Both the position numbers and the translations under genes were made by a program. The notes beneath the pieces were generated by a model. It had not been told where the DNA came from, did no database searches, and saw only the letters and a program-made list of their open reading frames with translations. DNA of 64,000 nt from Lepidodermella squamata (lineage: Eukaryota; Gastrotricha), in NCBI GenBank assembly GCA_047495785.1, contig JBLDXI010000009.1, forward strand, positions 1,674,001 to 1,738,000. Direction: 5' to 3'. Position 1 is the first letter of the stretch. Each line of letters opens with the position of its first letter. This document shows positions 12,892 to 24,493 of the stretch, piece by piece.

Positions 12892-13908
12892 ATGACAACA
12901 AAAGTTGAACATTTTTTCTTGTACCAGGCCGATGGAGATATCAGTTTGTCCGCGGCTGATTCTCAGTTATCATTTGAGCTCATTGCTTCCGATTGTGAGG
13001 ACAGCGCGACAACTAGAACAGTTCTGGATGTGGTTACGGATAAATACAAATCTATAACTGGCGCTGGGTTCAAAGCAGTTTCTCGCCTTATCGAATCGGC
13101 AGATGGACCAATAAAAATTCTGATTTACCTTGGAATTCTTTCTCCCCTTGATGGAGAGAAATCGTTGATGATCTGCTTTGTTATGGCAGAGACATATTCT
13201 AGTGAGCTGGTTGTTGAAGATATACGCTGGTTTGTAGAGCGTTTGAAATCTTCTAAACCTTATTCGGTTGATAACCTGAAGTCTCTTCTTTCTGTGTGGT
13301 ATTCTGTTGCCACTGAGTTTGTATCAATTGTTGCAAAGTCGGCCGGGGAAGACTGCTGCAAGCTCATCGCGTCATCTTTGACTGGATGGCAGCTCAAGTT
13401 CGAACAAAGCTGGTTAGAAGCGGAAGAGGTAGACAAGGTCAAACTTCGTCTCTCCTACGAGAGATTCTTTGCGGCTTGCCGCTTGTGGGAAATTGGCTTC
13501 GGGGTGTCTGAAAATAGCGACGCGGAATTCCTCACATTAAATTATGAAGATGACAAATTGGCTATCAAATTTTCGGATGAACTGTTGATTAAAAAGAAAA
13601 TTAATTCTTTCTGCCGCGAATGGAGTTCTGCTTTGATTCAACAGAGCGACGATTCAACATATACATCCTTGGAATTGAGAAAACTGCTTGAAAATTACCG
13701 CTTACGAGTGTTGCAAGACCTTAACTTTTGCAATCGGCTAATGAAGACCGCTGAGTCAGACTACTACAGTTTCTATCGCCTATATTTATTTGTTCGCTCG
13801 CATGCCAACTCGGAAATTTTAATAAGTCAACTTTCAAATTCTCATGGCTCCGGCTCGACTTCGGATATAGTTGCCGCGCTCTCTAGCACTATCAATCAAT
13901 CAGCATAA
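12892..13908 (+). CDS. C17orf75 / Njmu-R1 homologue (WDR11-complex subunit)
   Basis: This is a single-exon gene of 338 residues. The N-terminal block (HFFLYQADGDISLSAADSQL) and the C-terminal block (FCREWSSAL ... LENYRLRVLQDLNFCNRLM ... YYSFYRLYLFVRS) match, in order and spacing, the conserved ends of human C17orf75. That protein forms a complex with WDR11 and FAM91A1, which helps capture AP-1 clathrin-derived vesicles at the trans-Golgi. I recognised it from remembered family features, not from a search. There is no signal peptide or membrane segment, which fits a cytosolic subunit. The stop lies only 203 bases before the GAK start codon, so the two may be co-transcribed. Confidence 0.72.
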   Translation: MTTKVEHFFLYQADGDISLSAADSQLSFELIASDCEDSATTRTVLDVVTDKYKSITGAGFKAVSRLIESADGPIKILIYLGILSPLDGEKSLMICFVMAETYSSELVVEDIRWFVERLKSSKPYSVDNLKSLLSVWYSVATEFVSIVAKSAGEDCCKLIASSLTGWQLKFEQSWLEAEEVDKVKLRLSYERFFAACRLWEIGFGVSENSDAEFLTLNYEDDKLAIKFSDELLIKKKINSFCREWSSALIQQSDDSTYTSLELRKLLENYRLRVLQDLNFCNRLMKTAESDYYSFYRLYLFVRSHANSEILISQLSNSHGSGSTSDIVAALSSTINQSA

Positions 13909-14111
13909 AACTTGACTTCTCTTGCTTTTGGTGCAAATTGATAATTTAGATGAAAATATTTGTATATGATTTATGTTCAAGAGTCTTGACATGACGATTT
14001 TGGATAAAAGCTGTAATCTTGGGGCAAGATATAATATTCCAAATTTTTTCTTTCCTCGTTGATAATCATCTATTTTTGATTTTAATAGGTGTTAACTGTA
14101 GAATATTATTG

Positions 14112-17100
14112 ATGACGGACCTCTTGAAGTCAGCCTTCAGCTATTTGAGCAGCGCTGCGGCTGGTTCTCAGAAGTCAGCTGAGCAAGGCCCACACGATGA
14201 TACAAGCTTCGTTGGTCAAGTTGTCGATATATCTAATCATAAACTTCGCGTTCGGAAGGCGATTGCTGAGGGTGGTTTTGGAATAGTTTACATCGCTCAA
14301 GATGTTCAAAGCGGCAAAGATTTTACTATTAAACGAATGTTTGCGCACGAGCACGATCGAGTGGAAAGCGTGATAAGCGAAATAAACATATTGAGGAAGC
14401 TCACTGGTCATGTTAATATTGTGGAGTTCATTGCTGCAGCGTCTGACCAGGACAAAGAATTCCTTATTTTGACGGAATTTTGTGGCGGCGGATCCCTAGC
14501 CGATCACCTTCAGAAGCAGCGTCTGGAATCCTTTTCAGAAGTTCTTCAAGTATTTTATCAAATATGCCAAGCTCTTCGGCATTTGCACAGTCAGAATCCG
14601 CCGATAATTCATCGTGACATGAAGGTGAACAAATGCCATTTCAATTTTGTTGCAATTATGCAATTGTTTTTTAGATTGAAAATCTTCTGCTGTCTGACAA
14701 GTATTACATTAAGCTCATTGATTTCGGTAGTGCGACCACATCTTCTTACTCTCCGGATTCATCATGGACTGGGGCGAAACGTTCATTTGTTGAGGATGAG
14801 GTCTGTTGAATTACCAACTAACTCTAGAATTCAATATACCTATGTGCTTTGTCTAGATGACGAGGAACACGACTCCCATGTACCGACCTCCGGAAATACT
14901 GGACCTTTATCAAAACTTGCCCATCAACGAAGCTATCGATATCTGGGCAGTTGGATGCGTTTTGTATGTTCTATGCTTCAACGAGCACCCCTATAGTGAC
15001 TCGTCAAAACTCCGCATTGTAAATGCCAACTATCCGACGGCGCCTTTGAATAACGATACAACATTCAACCATTTTCACGATCTTATTCGTAAGTTATCTG
15101 CTAATATCATGCTCGATCAAATAAAAACTGTTTCTGATAGGTGGATGTTTCATGGTCGATCCTCGCCAACGGCCTAAAATTACGGACATCTTGGATCGCT
15201 TAGCGGAATTCGCCGAAACTTTGAGTATCCCTTTAGCGAAACCACTGCGTTTTTTCGCCGGGCGGTTGCCCCAGCAACCTGTTGCTCAGGGTCCCCCACC
15301 ACCCGGCACGGCCCTACCCCGAAGTCCTCCGATTGCCAGGTCTGCATCCCCTAATAGCCCTAATATTGCCAATAGCCAAGCTCATGGCGGTGGAGGTACT
15401 GGTGGTATTGCCCCTTCTTACGGTGGCGGCCCTGTTTCTGCTTCTGCTGCTAATGCAAATCAGGGTTATTTCAGTGGCCAGCTCATGAACCAGCTTAAAG
15501 GCCAAGCTGGATCGCTTGTGAAAAATTTGAAAGATGCGTCGAGCAAAATGGTCGATGTTGTTTCTTCTAGTGTGACGAAAACTGACCTTGACATCTCGCA
15601 CATAACCTCGCGTCTCCTCGTCATGTCTCAGCCGTCAGAGGGCGTTGAAACCATGGTCGCTCGTAACAACATCGATGAAGTTCGAGCGTGGCTGGATGCA
15701 AAATATTACGGCGTCTATGCAGTTTTCAATCTATCGGCAGCGTGTAAATACCGACACGCCAAATTTGACAACCGCGTTTCGGAGGCTGGTTGGGTGCCAG
15801 AGCGAGTGCCGCCTCTTGCCAAATTGTTCTCGCTTTGCCATCAAATGTTCTCCTGGCTCTGCCAGAAACAACAACACGTGATTGTTGTGCATTGCTCGGA
15901 CGGCCGGTCGCAATCGCCCATCGCAGTTTGCGCCTTACTTTGTTTTGTTGGAGCTTTTGAGGTAGCATTTTGATCATTTTTTAAGGCGGGTTTTACAAAT
16001 TGGTTTTTAGGATGCATCAAATGCTGCGCAGCTTTTTGCAACCCGCCGTGGTCCGTCTCAGATAACTGCATCGATGCTTCGCTACTGCCAATACATTGCC
16101 AGAATACGCAGCGGCTACAAACCGCACGACAAGCCTTTCCAACTCAACTACGTCGTTCTCAAATCGGTTCCTGTTGTGAATCGCCAAAGAACCGGGTGCA
16201 AGCCCTACGTTGAAATTCACTGCGGCGATCAGTTGGTGCACACTAGTCAACGCGACTACGATTTGCTGCGCCAGTATACGAGTGACGACAAAACTGTTCA
16301 ATTTCCAATTAATGTAACTGTCTATGGAGATGTTACCATATCTGTTTATCACGCAAGGTCGACTATTACGGATCGAATGCAAGGAAAGGTAAAAAAAACC
16401 GAAAAATTCCACCTTCAGGCGTTATTTTTTACTTTATTTTGTAGCTTTCCTCGGTAAAAATCTGTCAAATCCAGTTCCACACTGGCTTTTTCAACGAAGA
16501 GAATGTGAAAGCGCCTATCGACTATGATCGAAGCGAAATTGATCTCTTTGAGAATGCGCCAGGCACATTCAAGCCTGATTTTGGCGTAGTTTTCGAGCTC
16601 CACCAGCCTAACGCCGCGCAATTCAGCTCCCAGCGATCTGTCCTAACTGCGAAAACCTCCCCGTGGAACGACTACAATTTTTCGGCGAAAATCAGCCCTG
16701 AGCTCGTTTTCAGCTCACCTGATGAGATGTATGCATTGACTAAAGGGTTCAAGTCAGGCCGAGGCCGGCGCTATGAAGACGAAGATGTAGATGGCACGCA
16801 TGGCGCAGGTTTGCTTGACGACGAGTCGGGTGATTCAACAGGTGGTTCGCCCGCCGTTTCACCGAGAAACCAGCAAAATCGAGCTCCTGAACGACCGGCT
16901 GCTCCTTCCCTGCCTCCCCGCCCCGAGGGCCAGTACGGCAGTGCGGAAAAGCAAAGATCTCAATTCTACCTGGACGATAAGCAGCAGCCGGAACTACCGG
17001 CCAGGCCGAAGAATACTATCGACTTTGAGGCTGATTTCAGCATCTTTTCGCCAGCGATTGGTTAGATTTTGAAACTTGCGGTAATGACAGTTTATTTGAG

Positions 17101-18458
17101 AAACTATTTAGATGCAAATTCGACTTCTGATACCTCCTCGCAAAACCAAGCACCCCTGGTTGATATTTGGCCTGGTGACCCGACACCCGCTGCTGTGCAA
17201 AGCAATCGAGGATCTGGTGTTTCAGCCGATCGAGATTCTAACTCGTTATTTGATCTGGGCGCCCCGGTGGCTGAGAGGCAAGCATCGCATTCCTCAAGTT
17301 TGTTTTTCTAAAAAAAATACCTATTAGCCCGATTATTTACTCTTGAATTTTAGATGTTTCAGATCAAACCAGCCAGCCGAAAGCTGATAACCCGTTTTTG
17401 GTTGATTTCGGTGATGCTTCAGCCCCTGCACCGACAGCAGTTCAATCTGATATATTTGGCGTGGCCGAACCCGTGCCAGCCGCCCGTCCGACCCCTGGCG
17501 GTGAAGATTTATTCGGTTTATTTGCCGCTGCAGCCCCATCGGCATTGCCCAGCCAAAGCAAACCAGTCGTCGAAACTGAAATCCTGGGCGATTCTGTCCC
17601 AGTTTTACAGCCATCAGCTGCTAATTCGCAACAGCAGCAAAACCAGCAATCTGCTAGCAAAGATCCATTTGCTGATATTTGTAAGCTTGGTTTACTATTT
17701 AATTAAAATAATCATGATTTTTTGTAACAGTTGGAGGCTCAAACTTCAATCCAAGTAACCGAAAGCAGCCAATGGGTGCAATGGCAGGTCCGGCTAGACC
17801 TCAAGCCCCTGTTATGGCTGCTCCGGGAGCGCGACCTGCCGCACCTGGGGTGATGAATCCGAATGCTTATGTTCCTAGACGTGAGTTTTTCTGCTTCAAA
17901 TTTTGGCTGTCTTGACGAATATATTTTAATTTTCCAGCTTATTCAGCTAGTCCTGTCCCAACACCTCAAGCTCCACCTCAAAATCCAAACAGAGCATCAC
18001 CTGCTCCCAACGCTACCCGGGCCGCAGTCAACCCTTCACCCACCCCTCAACAGCAACCAAAAGACTCAGATCCGTTCGCCGAAATATTCGGAGGCATGCC
18101 TTCAATGAAATCGAACTCAAAGACGACGATGGGGGCTATGCGCAATGAGCAGCTAATCAAAGACAACGACCCCGAGGTAGTGCGAGTGCGTCTGTGGGCC
18201 GAGGGCAAGACTAACAACATCCGAGCGTTGCTGAGCACCATGGACAAGGTGCTGTGGGAAGAGGGCCTCGCGAAATGGGAGCCGGTGCCCATCCATCAAC
18301 TGGTCAAGGCCTCCGAAGTCAAGCGGGCATACAAAAAAGCAGTTTTAGTGATTCACCCGGATAAACACGTTAATACGCCAAACGAGCGGATCGCACGACT
18401 GGTTTTCGTCGAGCTAAACGAAGCGTGGTCCGAATTCGAAAAGGAAGCGCAGTTATAG
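14112..18458 (+). CDS. GAK: Cyclin-G-associated kinase / auxilin (GAK): kinase, PTEN-like, C2 and J domains
   Basis: GAK drives Hsc70-dependent clathrin uncoating and phosphorylates AP-1/AP-2 adaptors. Exons: 14112-14624, 14675-14800, 14857-15088, 15141-15961, 16011-16388, 16445-17060, 17112-17297, 17354-17680, 17731-17880, 17938-18458; 1289 residues, close to human GAK. The NAK-family kinase has Lys74, HRD at 167-169 and DFG Asp187, with the family's RNTTPMYR activation segment. The PTEN-like domain reads HCSDGRSQS near 541: the catalytic Arg of HCX5R is replaced by Gln, as expected for the inactive auxilin-type phosphatase. A C2 domain follows. The linker carries DPF, NPF and DIF adaptor/clathrin-type motifs. 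The C-terminal J domain has HPD at 1256-1258. The introns are mostly 50-56 bases. Full-length GAK rather than kinase-less auxilin is notable for a compact genome. Confidence 0.95.
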
Positions 18459-19353
18459 ATTATTTACTCTCTTAAAAAATGCATTCAGAAGAAAAGTATT
18501 TGTTCGAGAAATGCTGTTATTATATTATAAATTATTAGTTGGTTACGAATGCTTCACTTACTTTGGCTTCTGTGATTGTTCGAAGAAAAGAAAGCACCAG
18601 GCGCTTTTTGATATTACTGAACTCCTTTGGAATGAATGTTTTTGTAACGCGACCCGTGCCTTGGCTGTTCTGTAATTTCAAATCGCACCTCCTTAAACTA
18701 ACCGATAGAATGCTACTGCACGGTGCTTTTCTAGACTAAAAAACGGCTTTATTTTTTGTTGTAGAACCAGATGATAGACAAATATCGTAGTTATATGGTG
18801 ACATCACTGCTTTTACCATATTTGGTTCTTATTTTAACTGGAGATGATATACTTTTTAATTAGCCATTTATTTCAATGTAATTATCTCGCTTCAATGTGT
18901 TAGCTTGTCAGTAATTTGGTGTTGATACCGAAACCTTGTGATTATTGTGAAAAAGTAAGTGAAAATACCAGATTTTTTCCAGTAATAATACAATTTAAGC
19001 TGCTCTTTTTAAATTTATATGATACTATCATTTCGTGCAATTTCGCTCGATATTCGAACCAGTGTAACAATTTGGGTGTCATTTTTTTCAGGTTGCATTC
19101 ATCGTTTCTCTTGCGCGGTTGTTCTGGTCATGTGTCTGCGTAAATATTTATGGAATAATTGCGGGACAGTTATATTATATTACGGCTCCTCGCTCGCTTT
19201 CACGTGCTCCTTTGTGTTTGCCGATTTATAAATGTTACTTAACATGAACTAAAATATTATTATTATTATATATTACGGAATTGAAAGTAAAAATTGAATT
19301 CAGGGAAACCATTTTTTGTTTCGTAGGATATAAACCGCCTTAAAACTTGAAAA
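18459..19353. other. Intergenic region
   Basis: About 0.9 kb, AT-rich, with no supported exon. A TTTCGTAG acceptor-like site at its 3' end (AG at 19325-19326) lies 27 bases before the METTL16 start. Confidence 0.6.
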
Positions 19354-21217
19354 ATGGCGCTGAATCGGCTTATGCATCCTGATAACATTTACAAATCGAA
19401 GCAGCCAAATTTCTTAGACCTGGCTATGAAATATCCTGCTTTCGCAAATTTCGTCTCAATGGACGTGACTAATCGCGCAAAACTTGACTATTCGGTGCGA
19501 ATATTCTCATATTCAGATGTAAATATTTTGATATTTTAATCAGAATCCTGAAGCATTACGGCAGCTTGCGATTGTTTTACTGAAAGAAGACTTCGATCTG
19601 AGTGTTGATCTCCCGACCGATCGACTAGTTCCAACCATTCCATTACGCATAAACTATTTACTGTGGTTGGGCGATATATTCGAGAAGGCCAAAGGCCTGA
19701 ATGGCCTTGATATTGGTAGGTGAATCGCTTCAATTTATAGTAAAGTTGGTATATTGATATTATCAGGTGCTGGTGCTTCTTGCATCTATCCCTTAATTGG
19801 CAATAAATTGTTCGACTGGAACTTCGTGGCTATTGAATCAGACGACACAAACTACGAATTTGCAAGCAAAAATGTGATTGGTAATTTTTTAATAATACGC
19901 TTTTATGTTAAAAAATGCGTTGATAACTCTACAGCTAATGGCAAGCAGGAAGCTATAAAAGTTGTCAAGGTTAACAACGAGACGGATTTCGCCAACTTGG
20001 TTCGAGATCAGGACGTTAAATTTGACTTCTGCATGTGCAATCCCCCGTTCTATTCTTCACCTGATGAGCACAATGTAAGCCAAAATCGAATAGCCGAAAC
20101 TTGAAAAAAATCGAGTATTTTATTGTTAGAAATGTCGCACATCACGTCGACCGAAGCCTCATGGCGCAAATACAGCAAATGTGGTCGAAAGCGTAACCCC
20201 TGGCGGGGAGGTAGAATTCGTGAAAAAAGTTATCCTCGCCAGTTTTCAGCTTCGTGATCGCATCAAAGTCTACACGACTATGCTTGGCAAAAAGTCGAGT
20301 CTGTCGCCACTGCGAAAAATGCTCGTTGAAGCTGGCGTACCTCAAATTGGCCACAGCGAATTCTGCCAGGGCCGCACTATGCGCTGGGGATTGGCTTGGT
20401 CTTTCGATAACTCAATTCATTTCCCGGTAAATTTTTAGATTTTTCCTAAAAATTTGCATAAATATTGTTTAAATAGAAATCAACTTTGGAGCAATATCAC
20501 GCGACTAGAGCCACACCTCTCCGCCTTAATATTTCATCATCAACCTGCGCATTGCCAAATTTCTCTATTGAAGAACTTCAGAACTTTATCGTTCGAACGT
20601 TGAGTGATTTGGGCGAAATTTCGATCGAACTGGTCCGATCTGCGAGTAATTGCCGCGTTTTCATTGTTAAAGCAACCGCTGCGACCTGGGCGAATCAGCG
20701 TGCGAAACGCCGGGCTGCCGCTCGTCTAGCGAAATGTACCGACATGGCAGCCGCTGCCTTTGCCGCGGCCGATAACAACAACTCGAATTCGTCGAATGAA
20801 GCGCAGATGCGTGATTCGCCACCGAAGAATGGCGATGCCAACGCCCTGAAGCGACCCCTGGAAGAGGGCCAGTGGATTCATACTGAGGGCGCGAATTCTA
20901 GCGATGAAGATGAGGACGACGTTGAGGTGAAGAAGTTGCGATCTGATCTGGAGAATGAAGGGGCGAACGGCGGGGATGGCGATAGCGCTATTGGCCGAAC
21001 CCCGACGCCAAGTGATGGAAAACGGGCGATTTTGAAGTGCTATTTGACGCTGAAATTGATGCCGGATAAAACGGTTTCTCTCGAGTTGAATTTCATTGCT
21101 GGAGATGATAAAGAGTCGATGCATCAAGTTTATCAATTTTTGAAGAATAAATTGATGGCAAGACCTCAAGCTGGCAACGCGGCTGAACCTGTTGCGATTG
21201 AAATGCTGCAGAAATAG
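19354..21217 (+). CDS. METTL16: METTL16-type RNA N6-adenosine methyltransferase
   Basis: The enzyme transfers a methyl group from S-adenosylmethionine to adenosine in structured RNA: U6 snRNA and, in animals, SAM-synthetase transcripts. Exons: 19354-19494, 19544-19715, 19767-19880, 19935-20074, 20130-20426, 20477-21217; 534 residues. The start MALNRLMH resembles human METTL16. The Rossmann glycine loop is DIGAGASCIYPL. The catalytic NPPF motif is at residues 178-181. The conserved FCQGRTMRW block is present, followed by a low-complexity acidic linker and a C-terminal domain like the vertebrate conserved region. The five introns are 49-55 bases long. The C-terminal half is one long exon. An AATAAA lies 77 bases past the stop. 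Confidence 0.94.
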
Positions 21218-21721
21218 TGACACAATGTGACATTCATGTGATTTTCTTGTCGAATATCGAAGATTTCTCTGCTCATTATTCTTGATGTTTGCCAATAAAA
21301 TATTGTATTTTTGAGTGTGAATTTAATAATTTGTTTTTTATGTAACCAGGTATTGGTTAGTTATTTGATATCGAGTGCTTGAATTTAATTTTATGAGTTA
21401 AGTGACCAATCAAAAGGAATCCAGGTTAAAAAGTATTGTAAATCATGAAGTTATTTATAAATCATGCTCAGGTTGTTTACGGATAATCCGACAGGTATAT
21501 CAAGAATTTTTCATTTTTTCAGAGAGAAGAGTATAGTTAACTGTTTTTAGCTGCTTTCTCCAATTAAAAGCAAACACCGCGGAATTGATTGCAACGCGAG
21601 TGAATCTAAGGATTCTCAGACTAGCTTAATGCTGTTCAAATACTAATAGATGGATATAACAGACTTCGTGATGGAAGGCGTGCCAGTTCACGCTTTATCG
21701 TCGCACCGTTTCGACTAGGCA
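21218..21721. other. Intergenic region
   Basis: About 0.5 kb with the METTL16 polyadenylation signal and no other supported feature. Its last bases hold an acceptor-like CGACTAG three bases before the next start codon. Confidence 0.6.
21294..21299 (+). terminator. Polyadenylation signal of METTL16
   Basis: AATAAA lies 77 bases after the METTL16 stop, in AT-rich sequence. Confidence 0.6.
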
Positions 21722-23853
21722 ATGACTTCGGTGGCACTTTTCATCGCTATTTTGCCATTATTGCGGTTATTTTCGTCTGTCGAAGGAATGCTATTATCAT
21801 TCTGCGTCAGGGCGAATGAAGATACAGGGGCAGAGATGATGAGATATCACTGTGAAAATGGCGGCACTTGTGAAAGAATGAAATGCAAATGCACAGATGG
21901 CTTCTTTGGTGAGAAATGCGATCAAACCAAGCAGCCTACCACCATCAGTGCACCAACGCGTAATTTTACATTTTCATCGCCCGAAGGATGCATCTGATTA
22001 TTCAAATTTGATAGAAAAATGGAATATACCTCCTCAAAATAACAGTAAGTGCGAAGTTAATTTAACTTTTTCAGTTTTTTCAGTGAACAGCACTAATTTA
22101 AAGATCCACCAGTAGATGTAGTACCAACAACAGATGCAGCAGCAGAGCAAGAAAGTATGTTCAGCGATATTTCTGTTGGACGAATTTTAGTATAGCTACG
22201 AATCTTAGCTGTAGCTCCAACTGAATCACCAACAGCGCAGTTTACAGCTCCAACTGCTCGAAGTCAGACAACAGTAACAGGTTGGCGTCAGAAATTAACA
22301 ATGCTTATAAGATTTTGAGTTTCTATTGCGAATCTTATAGCTTTAACTGCATCGCCAACAGAACAGTTTACACCTTCAAATGCATCACCAACAGCACAGA
22401 TTACAGTTCCACAGGCATCACCAACAGCGCAGTTTACAGCTCCAACTGCTCAAAGTCAGACACCAACAGTAACAGGTAGACGTCAGAAATGTATAATTGT
22501 CTCCTATATCTCAGTCATTTGTCCTAATTTCAGCGATGAATAATGCAGTAAACGCGCCGACGATTCCGGTGGTCAAACAGACTACGACTTCAACCGAGCT
22601 GTCGTCTCAAACATCCCCTACTACGACTACTACTACTACTGCTACTACTACTAAATTGCAACCTCCGAGGACTCAACAGCAACAACGCCAAGTTGTCCTC
22701 TTCAACTCAGTGGACGATAATTCACCGTTACCCGAGGCGAATGCGATTCCGAAGCTGCCCATTGCCGACATGGTCAAAATATGCCGTGACGTTTCTCCGT
22801 TGGTTCGCGCACCCAAGTTGGTCAAAGATCAGCCGCTGGAACTTTCAGTTGCTCTAAACGCAGACCGTATCGTCGAAATATCCGAAGAGGATCACACGGT
22901 GGCAATTTCAGCGACTCTCAAGTAAGGATCACCTTAGTTTTCTCAAGCGACCTACTTATTTCTCCGATTTATACAGATTAAAGTGGAATGTCTCTACGTG
23001 CCTGAATTTAGGTGTCGATTTCGACCGAGTTTTAGTATTATCAGATGACGATATCTGGCACCCTTCGACCAACTTCGAAAATGCTGCTTTGGATTCAGCT
23101 TTGGGCGATCCCTTTCTCTCGAGTCGCATTGAAGTAGTAATCGTCCAAAACGATAAAGAGAACACGACCAGTGTTATTTTTTATTGGAAACGACGGGGTA
23201 TTTTCAAGGCTTCGTGTAATTTCGACTTTGCCTTGTTCCCGTTCGATACTCAAGATTGTACTTTTTCGTTTCATCTACACGATGGAGCTAACTTAATGGC
23301 ATTTTCGAGGAGTAAGTTCAGGAAACCTTCGTCGTCCCCTGAATGGGCTGTTGAAAGCGTTTCGTCTGAAACTTCGACGAAATCGCTTGATGACGACACG
23401 GTCAGCCAGGCAGTTTTTCACCTAAAACTGAAACGCATTCCGAATTACTACGTCCAAAATCTGGTTGGACCTTGTATCGTGTTTGCAATACTTCAAATCG
23501 CAGCTTTAATCCTACCGGCTGAAATGAACGACAAAGCTTGCTTTTGTATCTATCTCATGCTAGCGATGTATGTTCAAGAGTCGCAGATACTCGCGACTGT
23601 TCCGAAAGTTAATCAAACTGTTCTGCTGATCGAACACGTTACAGCCCTAAAGCTGATATGCGGTCTCGGCTGCTTTTATTCTGTAATTTGCATGTGGCTA
23701 ATGGCTTACTACCCGAAAATGGCTAAGAAGACATTTGCTACAAAATCCATCGGTAATGTTCGTCTGATAAGCATTTGCGATGTTATTGCCGTAGTGTTAA
23801 CGCTGATCGGCTTTGCTATTTCAAGTTTCATATTTTGGAAGGAATCACGATGA
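21722..23853 (+). CDS. Cys-loop ligand-gated ion channel with N-terminal EGF domain and mucin-like stalk
   Basis: This is a predicted neurotransmitter-type channel subunit at the cell surface. Exons: 21722-21959, 22015-22044, 22104-22154, 22209-22280, 22341-22475, 22534-22921, 22977-23853; 596 residues. After a ~22-residue signal peptide comes one EGF-like domain with six Cys (28, 44, 50, 55, 57, 66; CENGGTC ... CKC ... GEKC). Four small exons then encode a Thr/Ser/Pro stalk with an imperfect ASPTAQFTAPT repeat. The first five introns are all phase 1. The channel part has the Cys loop (C-x13-C, CNFDFALFPFDTQDC), four membrane segments and a very short M3-M4 loop. M2 keeps Leu at 9' and an Asp at -1', which suggests cation selectivity, but has unusual Cys2' and Tyr6'. 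There is no vicinal Cys pair in loop C. The acceptor at 22103 is the weakest junction. Confidence 0.75.
22209..22475 (+). repeat. Duplicated phase-1 exons encoding ASPTAQFT-type stalk repeats
   Basis: The exons 22209-22280 and 22341-22475 share near-identical blocks (CACCAACAGCGCAGTTTACA and CAGCTCCAACTGCTC), and the second exon carries the block three times in diverged form. Both are bounded by phase-1 introns, so exon duplication adds stalk length without breaking the frame. Confidence 0.75.
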
Positions 23854-24493
23854 TAAAATCGAGAAATAAAAAACTTATTACTTGGAATATCGCTATTCAA
23901 AGGAACCAATTTTCAAAGGAAATCTGCCGTGATTTAAGGAATCTTGGATGGCACAGAGTAGAATCCAATATTGCTTTTCTCCTATGTGTCTGCTGAAAAC
24001 TCGGAGAAACGCAGCTAGAAAGTGCGGGAAAAAGTGATCTTGCACGCCATTTATATAGGAAAATACGATAATAAAAAGTCCATCTTAATAAAAGTGTTTC
24101 TGCATTGTTTGCTTTGTTTGCATAGTTTTTTAGCCTCAATCATAGGAGAAATTATTTTCCTTCCCATGCCCAGTTGTTCATGGTGCTCCACCACTTGGCT
24201 ATGCTACGGTATATTCATCTTATATACTTTTTTGCGCCTACTTATCCGCATAAATATTTGATAAGCCCAATGATTTACTCGCAGACATGACTCATGTCTA
24301 TTATTAAGTCTGACGTGGTACACCAAGCTATATCGCCGCTATCAGCTATTTGCGATTTAGGGTGGAACTTACCTGATAGGAGATAGTGATTCATTTTAAG
24401 ATATGATTCATCTTAAAAACAAAATTACATCAGATAATAAACGACAAAATTGCAAACTATTTTTTCTATAAGTGGCACTATAGACTTTTTATA
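23854..24493. other. Intergenic region
   Basis: About 0.64 kb with no supported gene. AATAAA at 23865-23870 probably ends the channel transcript. Confidence 0.6.

Noticed and set aside
15282-16071. Several frames on both strands over the GAK linker and PTEN-like domain
   Set aside because: Shadows of GAK exons; only the chosen frame joins kinase and J domain across splice sites.
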